Shown: positions 54,334 through 60,855, counted from the first letter of the stretch. The stretch: 64,000 nt of DNA from Pseudomonas sp. BMS12 (GCF_001592875.1 NZ_LSOF01000007.1:152766-216765); one strand, 5' to 3'. Notes: generated from the sequence alone by a model not told the origin. Numbers and translations: made by a program.

Positions 54334-54369
54334 GTATGGATCAGGCCTCATGGGCCCCGAAGGCGGCGC

Positions 54370-54375
54370 ATTATA
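54370..54375 (-). promoter_or_regulatory. Probable purE -10 element
   Basis: A perfect TATAAT on the minus strand (ATTATA forward), about 111 bp before the purE ATG. No clear -35 is seen 17 bp upstream. It would place the attenuator hairpin in the transcript leader. Confidence 0.5.
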
Positions 54376-54680
54376 CCGGAAAGCCTACAGCCGCGCGCCT
54401 ATGGCGCGACCGTTCGTCTGTGTCAGAACGCTACATCCTTATAGGAAGGCTGCGCCCAGGCTTGAGGCCCCCACCACCCTGGGGCAGACTGCCATCTCTC
54501 TCCTCGCTTTCCGGATATGGATATCCAGATGTCGAAACCTGCAAGACAACGCCTACCGTTCGAAGAGTCGTGGTGCCCACAGTGGTGCCTAGATATAGCC
54601 ATCCCCATGCCTAGCAGCAGACACAATTTCCTAAATACGGAAATTATGCCTACCCATGGCAATGTCGTATAAACACTAGT
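54376..54680. other. Non-coding left flank of the cassette array
   Basis: 305 bp without a supportable gene. GC falls from left to right toward the array. It contains an inverted repeat AATTTCC-TAAATAC-GGAAATT (54625-54645), a direct repeat TTATGCC (54644-54650 and 54681-54687) and TATAAAC near 54670 that could serve as a -10 for the first cassette. An attI-like recombination site would be expected here if the array was once next to an integrase, but no integrase fragment can be translated from it. Confidence 0.5.
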
Positions 54681-54694
54681 TATGCCAACCAAAC

Positions 54695-55174
54695 ATGACA
54701 TCTATCAACAGATACACCGCAGAACTGAATGGCTACCTGAACGCAATAAGCGACTTCAACGATCAAGTGGGCTATCGGCATGACTATTTCGCCGGCCATA
54801 AAAAATTATTAACCGATGATCCAGCCGCATATATTAGAAAAAAATTTGGCGAGCAAGCCTTTTGCAACCTAAAAGAATCCAATCTTCGCCAAGAAGCAAA
54901 CCTAATAAAGTCATACGCACTATGCAATGTAGAAAATGCAGAGTTACTCGACTCCAAGACACGCCAGCCTAAGCTTACAGAAACAATAGTATGGCGCATC
55001 CAGGAATACTTGAGCTTTTATAGCTATCGCAGCGAGCAGATAAAAACCAGATGGATTTCAAAATTCTCTGATCGTGGGTTCTCGTGTGAATCAATATTTA
55101 TCGCCACCTCTAACTATTTGGTTTGGGTAGTATTTTCAAAGCGGCATGATGAAATCCCTGCGGATCAGGCATAA
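54695..55174 (+). CDS. Cassette 1 ORF, unknown protein
   Basis: 159 residues, soluble, no signal peptide: MTSINRYTAELNGYLNAISDFNDQVGYRHDYFAGHKKLLTDDPAAYIRKKFGEQAF opens a helical, charged chain with five cysteine-poor segments; KTRWISKFSDRGFSCESIFIA and a hydrophobic NYLVWVVFS strand are near the end. No family recognised. The ATG is 14 bp from the cassette start (G|TTATGCC), with no Shine-Dalgarno sequence, as is usual for cassette genes that start just inside the cassette. The stop TAA lies within the R'' box of its own attC. Confidence 0.75.
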   Translation: MTSINRYTAELNGYLNAISDFNDQVGYRHDYFAGHKKLLTDDPAAYIRKKFGEQAFCNLKESNLRQEANLIKSYALCNVENAELLDSKTRQPKLTETIVWRIQEYLSFYSYRSEQIKTRWISKFSDRGFSCESIFIATSNYLVWVVFSKRHDEIPADQA

Positions 55175-55245
55175 CAAATGGTTCAAGTCGCTCGCTTCAC
55201 TCACTCGGGACCGGCTAAAGCCGGCCCCTTAACCAAACGTTAGGC
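55169..55245 (+). other. attC site 1
   Basis: 77 bp from GCATAAC (R'') to GTTAGGC (R'). AAATGGTTCAAG on the left mirrors CTTAACCAAACG on the right, with a central CCGGCTAAAGCCGG hairpin. R'' (GGCATAAC) complements the start of cassette 1 (GTTATGCC), not the following cassette. Confidence 0.9.
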
Positions 55246-55251
55246 AAAACA

Positions 55252-55686
55252 ATGACTCCATGCATTGCCTTCAAGAAAATATGGAACGACGATGACCTCA
55301 TCGAATTAACGGTGCAGGTTTGCAACGGGCAATCTATGTTTTCTAACAATATTTACGCCGACATAAATGCATTAGCTCAACTAATTAAAGATTTGAGTAT
55401 TTTTCGCAACCAGATCTATGGCGGCTTGTATGACATAAAGCTGGGGGAGTTTGGCGTCGAGTACGCCAATGGTGGGTTTCAAGCCCGCTTGCAGTTCCAC
55501 AACCAAGGCAAACTCCTTATATCTACATACCAACAAACAGAGTTTATGGAGTTTCCAAAATCGCAGGTGGCAAGTGAAGCAAAAATGTACCTCAGCACAG
55601 AGCCAGTGTTACTAGATAATTTTATAACTGATCTTAAAATACTAAACTCCGGATCATCCGACGAAGCAATCTTGGTTTGCGCCTAA
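55252..55686 (+). CDS. Cassette 2 ORF, unknown protein
   Basis: 144 residues, soluble. MTPCIAFKKIWNDDDLIELTVQVCNGQSMFSNNIYA is followed by IYGGLYDIKLGEFGVEYANGGFQARLQFHNQGKLLISTYQQ, a beta-rich pattern typical of small cassette-encoded hypotheticals. The ASEAKMYLSTEPVLLDNFI segment is the most conserved-looking part. No catalytic motif. ATG is 12 bp inside the cassette; the TAA lies in the R'' box of attC 2. It resembles a family that I recall from Vibrio integron cassettes, which was not checked. Confidence 0.75.
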   Translation: MTPCIAFKKIWNDDDLIELTVQVCNGQSMFSNNIYADINALAQLIKDLSIFRNQIYGGLYDIKLGEFGVEYANGGFQARLQFHNQGKLLISTYQQTEFMEFPKSQVASEAKMYLSTEPVLLDNFITDLKILNSGSSDEAILVCA

Positions 55687-55757
55687 CAACTGGTTCAAGT
55701 CACTCGCTTCGCTCGTTCGGGACCGGCTAAAGCCGGCCCCTTAACCAAACGTTAGAG
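55681..55757 (+). other. attC site 2
   Basis: 77 bp, GCCTAAC to GTTAGAG, otherwise almost identical to site 1. R'' complements the cassette 2 start (GTTAGGC). Confidence 0.9.
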
Positions 55758-55764
55758 GCAAAGC

Positions 55765-56229
55765 GTGAAACTTAAGTGGCTAACCTTACCGCTGATCGCC
55801 ATCCTTGCTGGCTTGGCTGGTCTATATAGCTATGCACACACGCTGCCCTCTCTTGCTTTTCCCTTAAAATCAATAAATGCATTTGCTCTTTCTGATGGCG
55901 GGTCTCTAACAATTGAGCTAGCAGATGCAAAGGGCAACGAATTTTACTTCGGCATCAAAGGGGACCTAGAAACGCCCCGTGAAATGTATCCATCCTTTTA
56001 TATGCGTACATTCCTAGGCATCCCCCTAATGGTCACTCCGGAAATTGGCAGTGCAGAGGAGCTAAAGCTTGCTGGCTTTGCCAAGGAACTAGCCGAGAAA
56101 AATCTCAGCCCATCCTCACTAGAAAAAGTCAAGAATAGCGACCTAGATGGGCTTTCAAAATCTGAGTTTTCTTACGCCGTTATCTATTCCATATACACCA
56201 GCCTTAGTGAGCGCCATGCCTCTAACTAA
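55765..56229 (+). CDS. Cassette 3 ORF, membrane-anchored protein
   Basis: 154 residues. An N-terminal hydrophobic segment (WLTLPLIAILAGLAGLYSYA, about 5-24) is a likely uncleaved anchor or signal, followed by an extracytoplasmic domain with a beta-rich start (SDGGSLTIELADAKGNEFYFGIKG) and a helical end (ELKLAGFAKELAEKNLSPSSLEKVKNSDLDGLSKS). GTG start 13 bp inside the cassette (AGCGTG); no other start fits. Stop TAA lies just inside attC 3. No family recognised. Confidence 0.7.
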   Translation: MKLKWLTLPLIAILAGLAGLYSYAHTLPSLAFPLKSINAFALSDGGSLTIELADAKGNEFYFGIKGDLETPREMYPSFYMRTFLGIPLMVTPEIGSAEELKLAGFAKELAEKNLSPSSLEKVKNSDLDGLSKSEFSYAVIYSIYTSLSERHASN

Positions 56230-56296
56230 TGGTTCAAGTCGTTCGCTTCGCTCACTCGGGACCGGCTAAAGCCGGCCCCTTAACCAAACGTTAGGT
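56220..56296 (+). other. attC site 3
   Basis: 77 bp, CTCTAAC to GTTAGGT. The extended R'' CCTCTAAC is the exact complement of GTTAGAGG, the start of cassette 3. Confidence 0.9.
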
Positions 56297-56302
56297 TTTA
56301 AT

Positions 56303-56719
56303 ATGACCCAATGCACTGATCATGCCGATGCTGAAGTTAAAGGCATAGCGCGCTACATACCGACTACGCTTTCAAAAGGCATTCTGCTATTGCTACCGGG
56401 GACAGCATGGTTTGCTTTCTCAGCAATAAGAGAACACCCAAGCTGGTTTGGATTCCAAAATCTTACAGAGCTGGAGCAAACATTAACTGCTGCGCTCGCA
56501 TCAGCAGCAGCCTGCATCATGCTTGTAATCGTTCTTGTGCTGGACATGGCTATTGCCGTACATCATTCCAAACACAGACGTACAGTTCACTACAGCAATA
56601 CGCACCCTTTAATGTCATTTAAATTTCTAGCAAGCAACGCTACTGTTTTGCACTGGCTTGTACTCGGCCTTGTATGCACAAGCTTCTTTGCTGCAGGCTA
56701 TGTAGTTGCTAAAACCTAA
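56303..56719 (+). CDS. Cassette 4 ORF, three-helix membrane protein
   Basis: 138 residues. Hydrophobic segments: SKGILLLLPGTAWFAFSAI (about 24-42), LTAALASAAACIMLVIVLVLDMAI (about 60-85) and VLHWLVLGLVCTSFFAAGYVVA (about 114-135). Short soluble loops and an N-terminal about 20-residue cytoplasmic tail (MTQCTDHADAEVKGIA) are also seen. ATG is 12 bp inside the cassette. No family recognised; small membrane proteins are frequent in phage-defence and stress cassettes, which is only a suggestion. Confidence 0.75.
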   Translation: MTQCTDHADAEVKGIARYIPTTLSKGILLLLPGTAWFAFSAIREHPSWFGFQNLTELEQTLTAALASAAACIMLVIVLVLDMAIAVHHSKHRRTVHYSNTHPLMSFKFLASNATVLHWLVLGLVCTSFFAAGYVVAKT

Positions 56720-56789
56720 CAACTGGTTCAAGTCGTTCGCTTTGCTCACTGGGACAGGCTAAAGCCTGCCCCTTAACCAAACGTTAAGC
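56714..56789 (+). other. attC site 4
   Basis: 76 bp, ACCTAAC to GTTAAGC; GGACAGGCTAAAGCCTGCCC in the centre shows compensatory changes (CAGGC/GCCTG in place of CCGGC/GCCGG) that keep the hairpin. AAAACCTAAC complements GTTAGGTTTT, the cassette 4 start. Confidence 0.9.
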
Positions 56790-56799
56790 CAACAAACAA

Positions 56800-57216
56800 A
56801 TGAAAATTCCACTTTCGATGATCTTATTGCTATCAACAGCAAGTACCGCAAACGCATCAGATACTAGTTGGTGGGCAGGTAATTGGTCATATACGGAGTG
56901 CTGGGAGAACATTTCAGGCAAAAATGACTGTGTAGTATACGAAGTAAACATCAGCACTCCGAACACCCATGTATCAATTAATGGCTACATGGCATATGAA
57001 GAAATTGATGCATATTCTGAAAAAAGCGAATGCGGTATCAATATATTTTTTGAACGCAAGATAGAAGGTTTCCCAAAGCCAGATCGCGACCTGCCTGGAA
57101 AAAAGCTGATGGAGCTGTGCAAAAATGGTAATGCGGCAAAAGTAAAATGGGGCGCAATTCAGCCAAGTATAGAGGGGCGTAAAAATGCGACATTCCAAAA
57201 AGATCAGCCTAACTAA
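56800..57216 (+). CDS. Cassette 5 ORF, secreted Cys-containing protein
   Basis: 138 residues with a signal peptide (MKIPLSMILLLSTASTANA, cleavage about residue 19). The mature chain has four cysteines (in TECWEN, KNDCVV, SECGIN and ELCKNG) that could form two disulfides, and a Trp-rich start (SDTSWWAGNWSY). Small beta-rich domain, periplasmic; it resembles lipocalin-like single-domain proteins in layout only. Start ATG 56800, 17 bp inside the cassette. Stop within the residual attC 5. Confidence 0.75.
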   Translation: MKIPLSMILLLSTASTANASDTSWWAGNWSYTECWENISGKNDCVVYEVNISTPNTHVSINGYMAYEEIDAYSEKSECGINIFFERKIEGFPKPDRDLPGKKLMELCKNGNAAKVKWGAIQPSIEGRKNATFQKDQPN

Positions 57217-57224
57217 TCGTTAGC
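57207..57224 (+). other. attC site 5, body deleted
   Basis: GCCTAACTAATCGTTAGC: an R'' box and an R' box with only about 4 bp between, in place of the normal about 62 bp. The cassette 5 start is GTTAAGC, which does not match this R'', so the box probably derives from another site. Looks like a deletion that fused cassettes 5 and 6. Confidence 0.7.
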
Positions 57225-57277
57225 TTCACGAAAACTCAGTCTCGGAAAGCACTGAGAAACACACCAAGGAGAAACAC

Positions 57278-57637
57278 ATGCAAGACATCATCAAGAAGAC
57301 CTTCGGCGGCCTGTCGGCTCAGTATTACTTTCGCCAGCTATTTTTCGGTGGACTCTTAGCAGCATTAGTCATCTTCATGACATTAAATGGAAATAGACCT
57401 CTAGATTTCAGCTTAATAGCACTTCTAGCTGTAAATACACTTCTATATCCATATTCTCGCTTCGTATATGAAAGCATTGTAAATTTCATCATGGGCGGAA
57501 ATGTATTTTTTGTTAATGCAATCCTCATGCTCATGGTAAAAATCATCACCATGACAATATGCTGGAGTGCTGCCATTTTCATTGCCCCAATCGGCTTGGC
57601 ATATCTCTACTATCATCACAGCAAGGCCACCAACTAA
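57278..57637 (+). CDS. Cassette 6 ORF, small membrane protein
   Basis: 119 residues with three to four hydrophobic segments: LFFGGLLAALVIFMTL (about 22-37), FSLIALLAVNTLLYPYS (about 45-61), FFVNAILMLMVKIITMTICWSAAIFIAPIGLAYLYYHH (about 75-112). The N-terminus (MQDIIKKTFGGLSAQYYFRQ) is amphipathic. ATG 57278 follows a proper AAGGAGA Shine-Dalgarno sequence, unlike other cassettes, and has a 53 bp leader with an ACTCAG...CACTGAG hairpin. This leader may carry its own promoter. No family recognised. Confidence 0.72.
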   Translation: MQDIIKKTFGGLSAQYYFRQLFFGGLLAALVIFMTLNGNRPLDFSLIALLAVNTLLYPYSRFVYESIVNFIMGGNVFFVNAILMLMVKIITMTICWSAAIFIAPIGLAYLYYHHSKATN

Positions 57638-57721
57638 CAAACGGCTCAATGCCGTTCGCTTCGCCCACTCGGGACGTCCTTGAGCTACGCTCATGGCCGT
57701 CCCTTGATCTATTCGTTTGCC
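57632..57721 (+). other. attC site 6, divergent
   Basis: 90 bp from AACTAAC to GTTTGCC. Retains AACAAACGG near the left and TTCGTTTG near the right plus an internal GGGACG...CGTCCC stem, but the sequence differs from sites 1-4 and R' is non-consensus (GTTTGCC). Stop codon of cassette 6 lies in the left box. Confidence 0.65.
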
Positions 57722-57757
57722 TCTCCGATCATCAGCAACAGAAAAATCAACCTAACC

Positions 57758-58033
57758 ATGGCCATTGCTGTAACAATGTTTGCAATGAGCTTGGTTTACC
57801 TTTGCACTCCACATTTCAAACAATTCTACGGAGAGAGTGCAGTATTCAGGATTGGCGTAGGGCTCTACGCCTGCGAATATAACGAAGAGTCGGCAGACAA
57901 CTTCTATTGCAACCAGAAAATAGGCCATCTGCGCGAGCACTTGTTACCCAGAGAATTAACGCCCCAAGAATGCAACCAGCGACAACGATATGACTTCACG
58001 CCAATTGTTTATCGGTTAGGTCTATTGGGCTAG
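57758..58033 (+). CDS. Cassette 7 ORF, possible truncated or signal-anchored protein
   Basis: 91 residues. MAIAVTMFAMSLVYLCTPHF is a short hydrophobic N-terminus, followed by a Cys/Tyr-containing soluble part (GLYACEYNEESADNFYCNQKIGHLREHL). The ORF can be extended upstream to a TTG inside attC 6, but ATG 57758 is the first good start. Ends at TAG 58033 without a normal attC after it; GCAAAC at about 58043 matches the complement of the cassette start GTTTGC. Probably the last, decaying cassette of the array. Confidence 0.55.
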   Translation: MAIAVTMFAMSLVYLCTPHFKQFYGESAVFRIGVGLYACEYNEESADNFYCNQKIGHLREHLLPRELTPQECNQRQRYDFTPIVYRLGLLG

Positions 58034-58085
58034 GCCTCGATGCAAACACTTAACCCATAGTTGCAGCACACCACAGGAGACCTAC

Positions 58086-58388
58086 GTGATCACCTGCTAC
58101 CTCCGCTACGTCATCGACCCGTTCAAAATCAAGGAATTCGAGCACTACGCCAAACTCTGGATTCCCCTGGTCAATAAATTCGGCGGCCAACATCACGGTT
58201 ACTTTCTGCCCTCGGAGGGGGCCAACAATGTGGCGTTGGCGCTATTCACATTTCCCAGCCTTGGCGAGTATGAGCAGTATCGAAAAGACTCCTTCAATGA
58301 CCCCGAGTGCATCGCTGCCTTCAAGTACGCGGAGGAGACGCGCTGTGTTCTGAGTTACGAGCGAAGCTTCTTCAAGCCGCTGTTCTAG
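58086..58388 (+). CDS. NIPSNAP-family protein
   Basis: 100 residues, ferredoxin-like alpha+beta dimeric barrel: MITCYLRYVIDPFKIKEFEHYAKLWIPLVNKFGGQHHGYFLPSEGANNVALALFTFPSLGEYEQYRKD. GTG 58086 is used, with CAGGAG 9 bp upstream. GC content is that of the chromosome, so this marks the right edge of the array. NIPSNAP proteins are implicated in small-molecule or stress functions, but the role here is unknown. Confidence 0.88.
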   Translation: MITCYLRYVIDPFKIKEFEHYAKLWIPLVNKFGGQHHGYFLPSEGANNVALALFTFPSLGEYEQYRKDSFNDPECIAAFKYAEETRCVLSYERSFFKPLF

Positions 58389-58503
58389 GCTCATACCGCG
58401 TGGCTCGCCGCGTTGAATCGCGAACCCGGCCACGACCCGGAGCGACTGTCTGCGCTAGAATCCGTCGCTTTCTCCACCCCGCCAGATTGAAAGGGACTTC
58501 AAT

Positions 58504-58677
58504 ATGCGCCAGCTCATCGCACTCGCCAGTCTGCTATCCACCCTGTCCGGCTGCGCCGCCACTACTCCGCAGACAAGTACCGCCCCGGTCGCCAGCAGCC
58601 TGGAAACGGATGATGGTTACTGCTTTCAGCTGATCGTCTGCCCGCTGGTCAGTGTCGTCGACTTCACCAACGAGTGA
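58504..58677 (+). CDS. Small lipoprotein
   Basis: 57 residues. The signal ends in a lipobox, LSTLSGC (acylated Cys17). The mature part is about 40 residues with two cysteines (GYCFQLIVC, at residues 40 and 45) and a Thr/Ala-rich linker. ATG 58504 with AAAGGGA upstream. Ends 46 bp before a secreted protein gene, likely the same transcript. Function unknown. Confidence 0.7.
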   Translation: MRQLIALASLLSTLSGCAATTPQTSTAPVASSLETDDGYCFQLIVCPLVSVVDFTNE

Positions 58678-58723
58678 TAACCGGCAACCCGGCTCGCCTA
58701 TTTCCCCTCACAAGGACGTTGTC

Positions 58724-59518
58724 ATGCGCACGCTATCTGTTCTCGCCGCTTCCCTGCTGTTCACCGCCCAGGCCCAGGCCCTTGAGCTGGCCAAGTACCC
58801 CCAGGTGTTCGACACCGGCCAGGGCGTCATGGTGACCCTGGCGCCCAGCACCGATGGCCAACAGGCCCTGTTGCAGGTCAAGGGTCTTAACCATCCGCTG
58901 GACGAGGTCGTGTTCCTCACCCAGGTCAACGAGCGTGGCAACGAAGAGCGTGACTACAGCACCACCCTCGACGGTAGCCGCTACAACCTGCTGCTAAAAC
59001 GCCAGGGCTGGGGTGGCGACGACTACCAGCTGTACCTGCCGGATACCGCGGGCTTCCCACTGGCGTTCGACGAGGCGCGGAGCAAGGCCGCCAAGCCGGC
59101 GGAGCTGCTGGCACTCTATGAGCAGCAGAAGGGTAAGGGCGTGCAGGACAAGCTGGCCCAGTTCGACCGCGCCAAACACCTGCAGGCCAACCAGAGTGCC
59201 CTCAAGGAGCTGGACGAGGAAGCCAGCGAAGCCTGCGGCATCCCCGTGCAGACTCGCGTCGAGTGGGACGCCATCGACGACCAGAAGATGAAGGAGCTGA
59301 GCATTTCCGGGTACTGCGGTGAGGTTGCCAGCCAGCTGGCCAGCCTGTGTCAGCGCGATGCGGCGTTCAAGGCCGAGGCGAGCAGCATCAAGGGCGTCGA
59401 CTGCCGCTTCGACAAGTCCATGAAGCTGCGTGAGCAGGACGGTCGCATCCTGTTCATGACCGAGCGCGAGGCGCCCAACCAGGGCGACTTCATCAACGCT
59501 TTCCTGCGTAACCGCTAA
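58724..59518 (+). CDS. Secreted hypothetical protein
   Basis: 264 residues with a signal peptide (MRTLSVLAASLLFTAQAQA, cleavage about residue 19). The N-terminal part is beta-rich (VMVTLAPSTDGQQALLQVKGLNHPLDEVVFL); the C-terminal half is helical with cysteines in SEACGIPV, SGYCGEVA, ASLCQRD and GVDCRFD that could form disulfides. No family recognised. Downstream of the small lipoprotein and followed by a hairpin. Confidence 0.72.
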   Translation: MRTLSVLAASLLFTAQAQALELAKYPQVFDTGQGVMVTLAPSTDGQQALLQVKGLNHPLDEVVFLTQVNERGNEERDYSTTLDGSRYNLLLKRQGWGGDDYQLYLPDTAGFPLAFDEARSKAAKPAELLALYEQQKGKGVQDKLAQFDRAKHLQANQSALKELDEEASEACGIPVQTRVEWDAIDDQKMKELSISGYCGEVASQLASLCQRDAAFKAEASSIKGVDCRFDKSMKLREQDGRILFMTEREAPNQGDFINAFLRNR

Positions 59519-59524
59519 TCCCTT

Positions 59525-59550
59525 CCGGCGTTCGGTTTTCCGAATGCCGG
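59525..59550 (+). terminator. Hairpin after secreted protein gene
   Basis: CCGGCGTTCGG pairs with CCGAATGCCGG (one G-T pair), loop TTTT; beyond the stop at 59518. No long T-run. Confidence 0.55.
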
Positions 59551-59652
59551 CATAGCCGTCATTCGACCAGGCGAACGCCGGGTCGGCTGACGGCAATCTT
59601 TCATTCAATATTTCTTCATATATTTCATATAGTTAGCCACGCCATATGAGCC

Positions 59653-59668
59653 TGGCACGCTCCCTGCT
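59653..59668 (+). promoter_or_regulatory. Sigma-54 promoter upstream of aatJ
   Basis: TGGCACG-CTCC-CTGCT (59653-59668) matches the -24/-12 consensus TGGCACG-N4-TTGCW, with GG and GC separated by 10 bp. It lies 93 bp before the aatJ ATG. Fits control by an NtrC-type regulator (AauR) downstream of the sensor kinase at the window end. Confidence 0.75.
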
Positions 59669-59760
59669 CTACCTCACGACCAAGGAAGCCCGTCTTCCTC
59701 GGCTTCGGGACCCGCGCCGCACTGCCGGCCTCCCGCATAACAACAACAGTGAGGATCAGC

Positions 59761-60675
59761 ATGACCACCAACAGTCTCTCCCGCGCCATCGGTTTCGCCC
59801 TGGCCGCCAGCCTGTGCAGCGCGCCGGCCCTGGCCAGCGAACTGACCGGCACCCTGAAGAAGATCAAGGACAGCGGCACCATCGTCCTCGGCCACCGCGA
59901 CTCGTCCATTCCCTTCTCCTACTTCGGCAGCGACCCCGAGCAGCCGGAAGGCTACTCCCACGATCTGCAGCTGAAAGTGGTCGAGGCGATCAAGCAGGAA
60001 CTGGGCATGCCCGACCTCAAGGTGCGCTACAACCTGGTGACCTCGCAGACTCGCATCCCGCTGGTACAGAACGGCACCGTCGATATCGAGTGCGGCTCTA
60101 CCACCAACAACGTCGAGCGCCAGCAGCAGGTCGATTTCTCCGTCGGCATCTTCGAAGTCGGCACCCGCCTGCTGACCAAGACCAGCTCCGGCATCAACGA
60201 CTTCGCCGACCTCAAGGGCAAGAACGTGGTGACCACCGCCGGCACCACGTCCGAGCGCCTGCTCAAGTCGATGAACGCCGAGAAACAGATGGGCATGAAC
60301 ATCATCTCGGCCAAGGACCACGGCGAGTCCTTCCTGATGCTGGAATCCGGCCGCGCCGTGGCCTTCATGATGGACGACGCCCTGCTCGCCGGCGAAATGG
60401 CCAAGGCCAAGAAGCCGGCCGACTGGCATGTGGTCGGCACCCCGCAGTCCTACGAGATCTACGGCTGCATGGTGCGCAAGGGTGACCCGGCGTTCAAGAA
60501 AGTGGTCGACGGCGCCCTGACCGCCACCTTCAAGTCCGGCGAAGTCAGCGCCATCTACGACAAATGGTTCCTCCAGCCCATTCCGCCGAAGGGGCTGAAC
60601 CTCAACTTCCCGATGAGCGACGAGCTGAAGCAGCTGGTTGCCAACCCCACCGACAAGGCCGCCGAGCAACTCTGA
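59761..60675 (+). CDS. aatJ: Glutamate/aspartate ABC transporter, binding protein
   Basis: 304 residues. A signal peptide (IGFALAASLCSAPALA, cleavage about residue 26) is followed by an amino-acid-binding domain: LKKIKDSGTIVLGHRDSSIPFSYFG, NGTVDIECGSTTNNVERQQQVDFS and DLKGKNVVTTAGTTSERLLK. Resembles GltI/AatJ for acidic amino acids. ATG 59761 with GAGGAT upstream is chosen over GTG 59749. First gene of the operon; a GC hairpin at 60723 separates it from the permease genes. Confidence 0.9.
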   Translation: MTTNSLSRAIGFALAASLCSAPALASELTGTLKKIKDSGTIVLGHRDSSIPFSYFGSDPEQPEGYSHDLQLKVVEAIKQELGMPDLKVRYNLVTSQTRIPLVQNGTVDIECGSTTNNVERQQQVDFSVGIFEVGTRLLTKTSSGINDFADLKGKNVVTTAGTTSERLLKSMNAEKQMGMNIISAKDHGESFLMLESGRAVAFMMDDALLAGEMAKAKKPADWHVVGTPQSYEIYGCMVRKGDPAFKKVVDGALTATFKSGEVSAIYDKWFLQPIPPKGLNLNFPMSDELKQLVANPTDKAAEQL

Positions 60676-60722
60676 CGGCCTGTCGCCCGTGCACCTCACG
60701 AGGGTGTGCGGGCCGGGAAGCC

Positions 60723-60740
60723 GGAGGGCCTGCGCCCTCC
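60723..60740 (+). terminator. Intercistronic hairpin after aatJ
   Basis: GGAGGGC-CTGC-GCCCTCC stem-loop without a U-tract, in the 180 bp between binding-protein and permease genes; probably a 3'-end stabiliser causing excess binding-protein mRNA. Confidence 0.55.
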
Positions 60741-60855
60741 GTTCATTCGCAGCATGAGGACAGGCGCACCGCCGCCATCCGCGACGGGGGACCGTGTCGG
60801 CCCCGGCGCCTGTCCGCCCTTGCCCGTTCGGGCCTGAATCGAGGGGAAACCCGCC

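Larger units (their letters stand above)
54681..57721 (+). mobile_element. Integron gene-cassette array without integrase (CALIN-type)
   Basis: Seven consecutive small ORFs in one orientation. After the first four lie 76-77 bp elements with the R''...R' boxes, central CCGGC-TAAA-GCCGG hairpin and terminal GTTRRRY of integron attC sites. The fifth site is reduced to 18 bp and the sixth is a divergent 90 bp form. Cassette limits by the G|TT rule are 54681-55239, 55240-55751, 55752-56290, 56291-56783, 56784-57219, 57220-57715, then a last one to about 58045. The DNA is markedly more AT-rich than its surroundings. No tyrosine-recombinase (IntI) ORF is found anywhere in the window. Confidence 0.88.

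Noticed and set aside
54423..54701. 92-codon minus-strand ORF left of the array as an integrase remnant
   Set aside because: Its translation has no tyrosine-recombinase motifs (no R..HxxR or Y box) and it is Trp/Ser-rich noise.
55169..56789. CRISPR-like regular repeats
   Set aside because: Repeats are 76-77 bp, spaced by about 430-480 bp containing ORFs, and are internally palindromic with core boxes; no cas genes.
57680..57757. Upstream TTG extension of the cassette 7 ORF
   Set aside because: The extra 26 codons lie inside the attC-like hairpin and have no ribosome-binding site; ATG 57758 is a better start.
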